From: Parcubacteria group bacterium
GTDB lineage: Bacteria; Patescibacteriota; Minisyncoccia; Phycocordibacterales; UBA12088
Direction: 5' to 3'
NCBI GenBank assembly: GCA_021731325.1
Contig: JAKFXP010000075.1
Span: 1 to 13,362 of the forward strand
DNA length: 13,362 nt
The notes under the pieces were generated by a model. That model had not been told where the DNA came from, made no database searches, and saw nothing but the letters and a program-made list of their open reading frames with translations. The position numbers were made by a program, and so were the translations under genes. Positions 9,601 through 13,362 of the stretch are shown here, in pieces. Each line of letters begins with the position of its first letter. Positions within the stretch are counted from its first letter, which is position 1.

Positions 9601-12600
9601 TATCGTGCCATACGTCGAATACGAGAGACCAGAAAGGTCGACGCTGTTACTGGTCGTACCTACCGAGTTGCCCGGCATCACCCCATCCGGAATGAGTGCC
9701 CAGGTGTCACCCCCATCGCTTGAATACTCAAGTTGGTACAGGATGGATGAACTCCCCGGAGTTGTATCGGTGGAACTTGCACTACCCCATCGAGGGCCTG
9801 AACCTTGCGTAAAGACGACCGGGTCACTTACCAGCGTACCCGAGGTAAATGACGTATATCGACGTGCAACGATATCAATCGGTACGATTGGATTTACGAT
9901 AGTGGACACGTTTGTTTCTAGTGTCTGTTTGGTCGCCCAGGTTGTTCCATTCCAATAAGAAAAATCAAATTGTGTGTTGGCATCATCCCAAAATGCTGCA
10001 AGAATATTCCCGTCTCCCGTACGTGCCGTTTGTATTGACCAACTACCGGTATACGCTGTGGGATTAAGCACGGTTTCTCCTGAAAGAACCGTGGTGCTGG
10101 TTGATCGATACCAGTCATTCGTCGTATCGGTGTATGGGAACATGATATATCCGTCTCGTCCTGCAGTTGTTTCGAACTCACAATCATACGAATGTCCTCC
10201 ATCTTTACTGTTACTATCTGCACTGAGCTGTGCCGGCGCAATGAATGCAGACCCCGTCCACCGAGTGTAGTAAATACCATTGTTTTGTGCTACATAACAC
10301 ATCACCATCGTGTCAGACCCGACATCACGCTTGAGCTTAGGTCGTTCCACATCATCAGCCGTCGTTATTGATGAGGTTCCTGTCCACACGCTTCCATTCC
10401 AGGTTCGGTAGTGGAAGTTTGCGGCCGTACCGTTTGCAGTGACGAGCACCGCTTGACCTCCCGATTCCTCGTACTCAACATCCATACCCATGTTTTCTGC
10501 ATCTGCCGCCTCCATAAGACCTTGGGTCGTGGCATTACTCCACGAGGATCCACTCCATACCTGTGCCTCAAAAGCATACGGGGTGTTCGTCGTGTTTGCG
10601 CGCGCAACGACAATGATCTCATCGGATGTTGGGTTACTCGAGAGTTCGATCCACTCACAGTTTTGTGTAAATCCAAGATTAATGGTTGAGGTGCCACTCC
10701 AATTGGTGCCGTTCCATACATTGTAGGTTGCATCGGTACCATAACAAGAGACCGCGATTGCATCTCCCGAAGTGGTTTCGTACGCAACATCAAGTCCACG
10801 GCGGTTCGTTGCGGCGGGTACCGAGAGGGTGGTGAGATTACCCCAGGTCGCCGCGGTACCATTGTATACCTGCGCTTTCACCGTTCCCGAAAGTCCTCCC
10901 GTTACCATGACGTATTCGTTGCGCGTTGGTGCTGCTGCAGACTTAATCCAATAAATACGTTCACCGATATTCTCGGCGCTTCGTTCGGTACCCCATGCGG
11001 TACCCGTCCACAGACGATACCGGGGTGTTTGCACCACTCCTTCCGCATACGCAATGAGCGACTCACGAATGGTGGAGGTGATGCGCACTTGGTCGGAGCC
11101 ATATGTCTCCGTATTCGTAAGTACATCAGTAGTAAATTGATCATCGGTGGTTTGGAACCAGGTTGATACCAACACCGACGTGTCTACCGTAAAGCTGCGT
11201 ACCAGCGAATGCACACTCCAGGTATCGCCGCCTCCAGGGTCTTTTGCACGTACCCGCCACCAGTACGTGCTGCCGTTTACAAAGGCATCACCACTCGTCG
11301 CCGTGTAGCGAATGGTGTCGCCCGCCACAAACGGTGAGAGGTCGGTTGAACTTGCGGTATTGGTAAACCCAGCTCCCAATCCCGACGTGCGGGTGCTTGA
11401 GGAGGTAAACGTGGGTGTTGAAGACCACTGGAACTCGTATTGCAAGTCATTATTCTGGGGATCGGTCGAATAAAACGTAAACGAGGGCGTGGTGGTGCCT
11501 ACTTTTTCATTATCAAAAAGAGTGACCTGCGTGGTTTGTGACACCGCGAGCCCCCAACTAATTGTCCAGTCGTTGAGACGTGGACTACCCCCAATATTGG
11601 TAAGGTTTGCACGGACACGAATTTCGTTGTACACCGTCGGGTCAAGACCAAGTAATGAGATCGGTGCACCCGTACCATACCCCGCCGCATTGCCCGAAAG
11701 TGCGCTGTCCGGAATAAGTGACCATACCCCACCACTATTAAATTCAATATGATACCGAATATCTCCGCTCGCTTCATTATCATTCCAGTTTAGGGTACCC
11801 CACGCATTACCCGTCGTATGCCAGTCAAAATCTATAAGCGGACTTGTGGTAGTACCCGAAGTGTTTGGGGGGGTAAGGACGATGTCATTGGTAGAGGTCG
11901 CTTCGGTTTGTTCGTGATCATCTTCCAAAAACTGTTCGATAGTGGTCTGGTACCAGGTTGATATCGTCAAAGAGGTATTTATCGTAAAACTCTGTGCATC
12001 TGACCACTCGCTCCATGCATTACTCCCATTCGGATCACGCGCTCGTACGCGCCACCAGTAGGTCGTGTTGTTTGAAAGAGCGGAGGTTGGAACAAAGCGT
12101 ACTGCCTGGCCACTGTTAAACGGACTACGGTCTGAGGGGGTCACGGTGTTGGTAAACTCATCAAAGTGATCTTCACTATTCCTATCAAGCGCGGGACTAC
12201 CAAACGCCACATCGTCATCTACCTCAACCTCATAGTGAATGTCGTCACTCTTACCGTCTTCTGCCACAAAGGTGAAGTGAGGAGTAGTTGACGCAAGCGC
12301 TTCGTACGTAAACGGCGTACTCAAAACCGGCGTACTCGGAGGGGCATTCGTGATGAGTTGCGGGTATCGATCGTACCCATTCAACACCGTACCGTCACCA
12401 TTCATGAGTCGGAAACAGTAGCTGGTACTTGAGGTAGCATTGTGGAGTAGCACGAAGTCGAACTCTGCTTCTTGTCCTGACGTGACCGCGCTCGTATTGG
12501 TAGCGGTATTGTTTTCCTCCTCATACGAAAGCGACACATCAGTGGTCGAGAGTACCCGGGAAGGAATCGTTGAGCCATCGACCGGCGAGGCATTATTATA

Positions 12601-13362
12601 TCCACGCCATACTACCCCACTTCCAATTGCGCCCACATCACTCCATGAGAGTGCCGCGGAGCAGACTGAACCCTCTGCCCATTGTAATTTGAACGCAGCG
12701 GAAGATGAGGGGAGTGTCACATTTGAGTCTAGGAGCCCCAATCGTAACCGAAGCACCTCCCCGCTACTTGGTGCGTATGAGGCTGGAATGGCTTCATCTT
12801 CGAGGAGGGCATTGGTACCGATAGGCCAAATATCGCTTGGTGTTGCGCTATTGGTATTGGCATACCACTTGTAATGCGTCTGGGTAAGATATGGTACCCG
12901 CTCCCACGACATCGTCCAGTCATCGAGTGTGGGGGACTCGCTCGTGTTCGAGGTGAGTGAGGCCTTAATACAGAGCATGTTATAGGTCGAGGTTGAAAGC
13001 GATGAGAGATCAAGCGGGCTCGAGGTTGCCGCATACCCTGAGGAGTTGCCCGCAAGTGCGGCATCGGGTACCAATACATTGCAGGTAGCGGTCGTGGTTG
13101 CGTAATATACCTGCAACGTCACATCGGTGCCTGCAGATTCGGTTGTCGTCCACAATACCTCACCCCAGGTGAGCTGATTGGGTACGAGGTCAAAATCAAC
13201 AATTGGTGAGCGTACCGAACCTGCGGATTGCTGATATTTTGCCGCGGCAAGTGCCACCGGCTCACCGTAGGGTTCTACGGTATCAGACATAGATGTCTCA
13301 AGAGTATCGCGCGTTGACCATCCACTCCCGTGCCAGTAGGAAAAGTCATAGCGAGCGTTTGT
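1..13362 (-). CDS. Giant modular repeat-rich surface protein, internal fragment (partial at both ends)
   Basis: This minus-strand frame (plus-strand triplets starting at position 1) has 4454 consecutive sense codons and runs off both window edges. A finder that needs a start and a stop inside the window would miss it. The product is Thr/Ser/Gly/Asn-rich, Lys-poor and made of repeated beta-rich modules: three A modules, two B (YCFR), two Fn3-like, one propeller-like, three C-S-T super-repeats, DUF2341, a LamG-like sandwich and a Cys-cluster end region. No signal peptide, membrane segment or sorting motif falls inside the window. The first in-frame ATG (13288-13290) is not a credible start, because the residues before it match an internal segment near 9901-9975. 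DUF2341 and LamG/Fn3 folds are typical of extracellular proteins; adhesion or a structural fibre role is inferred. The module mix resembles giant Patescibacterial proteins. The reading frame is near certain, the cell-surface location likely, the exact function unknown. Confidence 0.95.
601..1104 (-). repeat. Module B, copy 2 (EWRLQYA...YCMR domain)
   Basis: Residues 4087-4254. Motifs: FRARFSIENSGPQITGKEWRL, QYADKTGYGTCNAV, VNFSDVPAQAGCGVNPICT, EVEYALELTENAVSDAYCMR, VSDGGIELDSYQTIAEV. The order matches B1, but it lacks the YKWYxNTN opening and has an extra Cys pair (positions 877 and 859, GCGVNPIC) with no counterpart in B1. It sits between the LamG-like domain and the Cys-cluster region. Function unknown. 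Confidence 0.65.
1126..1695 (-). other. LamG/concanavalin A-like lectin-type domain
   Basis: Residues 3890-4079. It begins with FTFLDDFEDDNISEYSG, the usual opening of the jelly-roll domains that follow DUF2341 (FxDDFEDGxxxxW-type). Further strands are QRSYGLGAGSG, STIRLFQYVDSSQTDDF, NYAVCLSAYPSKKLNLIKNF, TGWYEMVVSWLADDSITATLYDS and a final MGFSFWSQHGGWDMYAAYPYV. The W-Y-E-M-V-V-S strand followed by I-x-A-x-L-Y matches the pattern of LamG/DUF1080-type sandwiches. These bind glycans or proteins; the ligand here is unknown. It is followed by SAPTTSVGPEQ, a typical closing linker. Confidence 0.75.
1732..2004 (-). other. DUF2341 domain
   Basis: Residues 3787-3877. The sequence shows WYDADWSKRRRVNVTNPNG, AAVKFEVAYDGDMQSDWDDL, RITDASGTTTLPYYVE and a closing VWVKVPSIGANASTFIYAYY. 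The W-x-x-R-x-x-x-x-V-x-N strand, the DxxDLR[IF] motif, LPYYVE and the final IYxYYxN are the hallmarks I know for DUF2341, a beta-sandwich of unknown function found in large secreted bacterial and archaeal proteins, often next to a lectin-like domain. Here too a LamG-like domain follows at once, which supports the call. A role in carbohydrate or surface binding is suspected for the pair but not shown. Confidence 0.85.
2080..2859 (-). repeat. Module T, copy 3 (260 residues)
   Basis: Residues 3502-3761. Motif series: WSNSMLYLNASGTSYTINSK, GANTDVRMW, TVPTTSSLYSQDH, EYWSYATDFDGTALGGSSRQVDVR, LNAQYYQL, FATTSGVSGVTNV, GEIDGEVYDDDGGDACG, IRWDDS. It is one residue longer than T1 and T2 because of an Ala inserted in LNASG. 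Near its end it gains two Cys (DACGS and STCLE, the latter just past the boundary) absent from T1 and T2. Unlike them it is followed by a short HYRFR segment and DUF2341, not by another C module, so it closes the array. Confidence 0.75.
2860..3975 (-). repeat. S array 3: four solenoid-like repeats with exact 75-residue period
   Basis: Residues 3130-3501. After the VWTGKTFTPGGNVTLTSGG and YDGTLELQNS opening, four units begin near 3703 (FNSLVF), 3478 (VGSLTF), 3253 (ARHLTV) and 3028 (FANVLI). All three spacings are exactly 225 bases. Shared positions include DTNAT[ST][ST]G, GSVVLPTGTFAV or GGLTAPAGGFGI, then FTHGGTLRL or FNSNGGALNF. Such an exact period with strongly varying residues indicates a fixed structural coil, most simply two to four turns of a beta-solenoid per unit. 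Confidence 0.75.
3976..4383 (-). repeat. Module C, copy 3 (Cys pair and DADIPF motif)
   Basis: Residues 2994-3129. Order: AQVTIAGNVYTNEGSG, VCNDVTAVVRLVIQGG, FCASSDGSYSFTGITYSPGD, IMVYLDGTSP, TSIADLHLYENRVIIRHED, ATYDSSDDADIPFTAVSG. It aligns to C2 throughout, including the two Cys (4318 and 4255), again 21 residues apart, and the acidic run before DIPF. Small extracellular beta-sandwich by inference. Confidence 0.7.
4384..5160 (-). repeat. Module T, copy 2 (259 residues)
   Basis: Residues 2735-2993. Same motif series as T1: WTGTTLYLNSGTSYSMNTK, GANTDIKMW, TIDQTGSLYSQDH, EYWSYATDFDGTALGGSSRQVEVR, FSAQYYRI, FATSTGISSGANV, GNYYGETHDVDP, LIWDDS. Its length equals that of T1 to the residue. It shares a perfect 26-base block with T3 (4868-4893 against 2564-2589) and the same TDFDGTALGGSSRQV string, so T2 and T3 look like the more recent duplication pair. 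Function unknown. Confidence 0.75.
5161..6360 (-). repeat. S array 2: irregular solenoid-like repeats
   Basis: Residues 2335-2734. It opens with VWTGKTFAPGGNVTLTSGG and YDGTLRLAGNS, which reappear almost unchanged at the start of S array 3. Four units then start near 6100 (FYNLTF), 5884 (FNNLTL), 5647 (YHALVL) and 5329 (FHHLAF), with spacings of 72, 79 and 106 residues. The consensus is looser than in arrays 1 and 3; the third unit carries about 30 extra residues (through VQADTNDPLLTIVGTATI). The last unit (GGGWTILGHATSTGNLSLTAGTS) returns to the standard form and leads directly into T2. Confidence 0.68.
6361..6765 (-). repeat. Module C, copy 2 (Cys pair and DSDIPF motif)
   Basis: Residues 2200-2334. 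Order: FAITVSGTVYAGEGSGG, ACNNIDPVIRLVVNGG, AVCDSGGVFSIPGVTYTGD, IMVFINGS, TDITGFDLYQNRVIVRHEG, VAYDSDQDSDIPFDAESG. The layout (strand, GTVY, VxGG, C-x-S-G, I-x-G-V-x-Y, GD, MVFxxG) fits a compact extracellular beta-sandwich. Two Cys, at 6697 and 6634, lie 21 residues apart, exactly as in C3, suggesting a disulfide. The acidic YDSDQDSD run could bind calcium; this is inferred. Confidence 0.7.
6766..7542 (-). repeat. Module T, copy 1 (259 residues; SLYSQDH...DYWSYDTDFDG...RWDDS)
   Basis: Residues 1941-2199. Motifs in order: WTGATLYLNSGTSYTIGTK, LTIGANTDIRTW, TIDTTSSLYSQDH, DYWSYDTDFDG, GGSPRQVDVRFA, VNAQYYTM, FGTSTGITSGYNV, GNYDGESFDNDP and the closing LRWDDS. All recur in T2 and T3 in the same order and at nearly the same spacing. 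I do not recognise a named family with a known function; the QDH and TDFDG motifs are the best candidates for a binding or metal site. This is the most diverged of the three copies (for example GMGGSPRQ where T2 and T3 have ALGGSSRQ). Confidence 0.75.
7543..9126 (-). repeat. S array 1: six solenoid-like repeats of 75-81 residues
   Basis: Residues 1413-1940. Each unit follows roughly [FL]-x-N-L-T-x-N-G-x-G, W-T-F-T-D-x-N-A-T-x-x-G, G-T-L-T-x-P-x-G-T, N-x-G-G-T, N-S-G-T-V-x-F, then a short turn such as NPGSS or TNGSP. Unit starts (codon positions) are about 8866, 8623, 8392, 8164, 7939 and 7708, giving spacings of 81, 77, 76, 75 and 77 residues. A half unit (SGSWDTAGTFTPGG) precedes the first. 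Short beta strands alternating with Gly/Asn turns suggest a beta-solenoid stalk, as in haemagglutinin-type adhesins; the fold is inferred. Confidence 0.75.
9127..9528 (-). repeat. Module C, copy 1 (divergent; GTAxEY...FIDG...ELYE)
   Basis: Residues 1279-1412. Order of motifs: GITISGTAKEYDE, VAVAVNG, SWTIPNVTMFPGD, ITLFIDGAG, MTGVELYEKHLTIG, ALYDY, then an acidic stretch GDEDLFFDVDAGNDLYVCG. Strand order and the GD...FIDG turn resemble the small beta-sandwich of carboxypeptidase-regulatory-like or Cna_B-type extracellular domains. It lacks the Cys pair found in C2 and C3 and has an altered acidic motif in place of DSDIPF, so it is the most diverged copy. Confidence 0.6.
9529..9828 (-). repeat. 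Module A, copy 3
   Basis: Residues 1179-1278. Hallmarks are SDPVVF, a WGSASS strand, LEYSSDGGDTWALIPDGVMPGN, LSGLSYSTYGTIRYVANF and ILHDWTIGWS. It differs from copies 1 and 2 by two Cys eight-residue-scale apart (VCNAGDC) just before the closing DWT motif. It joins the propeller region to the first C module, so it marks the switch from the mixed N-part to the C-S-T array. Confidence 0.72.
9901..11100 (-). other. Beta-propeller-like region, eight WxGxxW units of 47-53 residues
   Basis: Residues 755-1154. A recurring short motif marks each unit: LWTGTAWG, VYNGTAATWG, VWNGTNWS, VWSGSSWS, TWNGSVWT, RWTGSAF, a degenerate DWYRSTST, and YWNGTTWA. The marker residues lie at about 11008, 10864, 10714, 10555, 10399, 10258, 10111 and 9952, giving spacings of 48, 50, 53, 52, 47, 49 and 53 residues. 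That period, with inter-unit strands such as LDVAYETTSGDAIAVSCYG and MDVEYEESGGQAVLVTANG, fits seven or eight propeller blades. Similar folds bind glycans or proteins (sialidase-like and lectin propellers). No catalytic sialidase Asp-box pattern is evident, so a binding role is likelier. The fold call is an inference. Confidence 0.65.
11134..11175 (-). repeat. Inter-domain linker, copy 2 (STWFQTTxxQF)
   Basis: VLVSTWFQTTDDQF follows Fn3-like domain 2 and leads to the propeller-like region. Eight of the eleven STW-to-QF positions are identical to copy 1. Confidence 0.65.
11176..11532 (-). other. Fibronectin type III-like domain 2
   Basis: Residues 611-729. Hallmarks are TTTPSFTFYSTDPQNNDLQ, a YEFQWS strand, SPFVAGDTIRYTATSG, and STYWWRVRAKDPGGG followed by TWSVHSLVRSFTVDTS. 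It parallels domain 1 in length and motif order: SPF-x-[SA]-G-[QD], then S/N-x-T-YWWRVRA-[RK]-DP, then SFT[IV][ND]TS. Like domain 1 it is followed by an STW[YF]QTT linker, so the Fn3-plus-linker pair was duplicated as a unit. Confidence 0.75.
11551..11844 (-). repeat. Module A, copy 2
   Basis: Residues 507-604. The hallmarks are SPLIDFDW, WGTLNW, LIPDSALSGNAAGYG, LLGLDPTVYNEIRVRANL and LNDWTISWG, in the same order as copies 1 and 3. This copy has no Cys. Its consensus (LIPDxALxGN, YNxIRVRANLT, PxLxDWTISW) is the cleanest of the three. It lies between the two Fn3-like units. Confidence 0.75.
11929..11970 (-). repeat. Inter-domain linker, copy 1 (STWYQTTxxQF)
   Basis: The segment SLTISTWYQTTIEQF follows Fn3-like domain 1. 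A near-identical segment follows Fn3-like domain 2. It marks the boundary of a duplicated Fn3-linker unit. Confidence 0.65.
11971..12345 (-). other. Fibronectin type III-like domain 1
   Basis: Residues 340-464. It opens with APPSTPVLSTP, has the strand PHFTFVAEDGKSDDIHYEVEV, and carries the Fn3-type signature NTTYWWRVRARDPNG followed by WSEWSDAQSFTI. The Y-W-x-V-R-A strand and the closing WS...SF are typical of Fn3/Ig-like extracellular modules. It is followed by the STWYQTTxxQF linker and module A2. Such domains act as spacers or protein-binding units; a specific partner cannot be read from the sequence. Confidence 0.75.
12355..12873 (-). repeat. Module B, copy 1 (YKWY...FKLQWA...YCFR domain)
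   Basis: Residues 164-336. It begins with YKWYANTNSATPSDIWP, continues with VLRLRLGL and FKLQWAEGSVC, then LSWSDVG, EFDFVLLHNATSSTSYCFR and ends near GYDRYPQL. A related unit near the other end (601-1104) carries FRARFSIEN, EWRLQYADKTGYGTC, EVEYALELTENAVSDAYCMR and LDSYQTIAEV. Two Cys at matching places (after LQWA/LQYA and in YCFR/YCMR) suggest a conserved disulfide. I have seen comparable segments in giant Patescibacterial proteins but know no function. It sits between A1 and the first Fn3-like unit. Confidence 0.65.
12901..13209 (-). repeat. Module A, copy 1 (VPDxALxGN...DWTxSW beta-sandwich)
   Basis: Residues 52-154. The hallmarks in order are SPIVDFD at the start, a WGEVLW strand, VPDAALAGNSSGY, LSSLSTSTYN, and the closing DDWTMSW. 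The same series recurs at 11551-11844 and 9529-9828. The pattern fits an all-beta domain of about 100 residues, probably Ig- or discoidin-like in fold. I do not recognise a named family, and no catalytic residues stand out. It is followed directly by the B1 module. This copy carries two Cys residues (TCNVLVP and MLCIKA) whose pairing is not shared by copy 2. Confidence 0.75.
13262..13362 (-). other. Tail of an upstream beta-propeller-like module
   Basis: Fragment residues 1-34 read DFSYWHGSGW, then TLET. This closely parallels DFSYWNGTTW...TLET at 9901-9966, which closes the full propeller-like region inside the window. In both places an A module follows. I infer that a second propeller lies just beyond the window edge, upstream in the gene. 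The frame is certain; the propeller identity is an inference from repeat similarity. Confidence 0.6.

Noticed and set aside
9356..9958. Plus-strand open frame of 200 codons
   Set aside because: It lies fully antisense to module A3, C1 and the propeller end. The Pro/Val/Ser-rich translation shows no domain, and the opposite strand carries a continuous, motif-rich frame.
10365..10862. Minus-strand open frame of 165 codons in a different frame
   Set aside because: It overlaps the propeller-like region in the wrong frame; Arg/Pro/Met-rich product without recognisable motifs.
12440..12874. Plus-strand open frame of 144 codons
   Set aside because: Antisense to module B1, which has clear FKLQWA and YCFR motifs in the main frame.
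13288..13290. In-frame ATG as a possible start of the giant gene
   Set aside because: The residues before it (DFSYWHGSGW...TLET) match an internal segment at 9901-9966, so coding clearly continues upstream; no ribosome-binding site precedes it.
1..13362. Very frequent GTACC/GGTACC words, suggesting a regulatory or uptake-signal sequence
   Set aside because: They arise from the favoured Gly codon GGT next to Thr codons ACN in a Gly-Thr-rich protein and are spread without a fixed spacing or extended consensus.
1..13362. tRNA, rRNA, riboswitch, promoter, terminator or insertion-sequence ends
   Set aside because: No intergenic space exists in the window, and no cloverleaf, rRNA-like block, terminator hairpin with T-run or transposase motif was seen.

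Overview
The whole window lies inside one open reading frame on the minus strand. Read from position 13362 down to position 1, all 4454 codons are sense codons; I went through every codon and found no TAA, TAG or TGA. Neither a start nor a stop is visible, so this is an internal piece, more than 400 kDa, of a larger giant protein. There are no other genes, RNA genes, intergenic gaps, promoters or terminators that I can support. The open frames on the plus strand and in the other minus frames are antisense or off-frame shadows.

The protein is rich in Thr, Ser, Gly, Asn and Ala, poor in Lys and mostly poor in Cys. It is built from repeated beta-rich extracellular modules. In N-to-C order (high to low coordinates) these are: the tail of an upstream beta-propeller-like unit (about 13262-13362); module A1 (12901-13209); module B1 (12355-12873); Fn3-like F1 (11971-12345); A2 (11551-11844); F2 (11176-11532); an eight-unit beta-propeller-like region (9901-11100); A3 (9529-9828); then three rounds of a super-repeat made of C (small beta-sandwich, Cys/Asp motifs), S (about 75-residue solenoid-like repeats) and T (259-260 residues). 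These rounds are C1-S1-T1 (6766-9528), C2-S2-T2 (4384-6765) and C3-S3-T3 (2080-4383). After them come a DUF2341 domain (1732-2004), a LamG/concanavalin-like domain (1126-1695), B2 (601-1104) and a C-terminal region with a six-Cys cluster and an NTGN motif (1-600).

The module set (DUF2341 next to a lectin-like sandwich, WWRVRA-type Fn3 units, LYSQDH/TDFDG modules, YCFR modules, the FYRSG...NNCY and YGSL...NTGN motifs) resembles giant surface proteins I know from Candidate Phyla Radiation bacteria (Patescibacteria, Parcubacteria-type). GC content is roughly half by eye. A Patescibacterial origin is therefore my best guess, from recalled family resemblance and not from a search. The lack of in-frame TGA in a Gly-rich protein argues against the lineages that read TGA as Gly.

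A likely role, by inference only, is a secreted or surface-anchored fibre. The solenoid repeats would form a stalk, and the propeller, LamG-like, DUF2341 and Fn3-like modules would supply binding surfaces, for example for attachment to a host cell or to polysaccharide. The signal peptide and any anchoring segment would lie outside the window.
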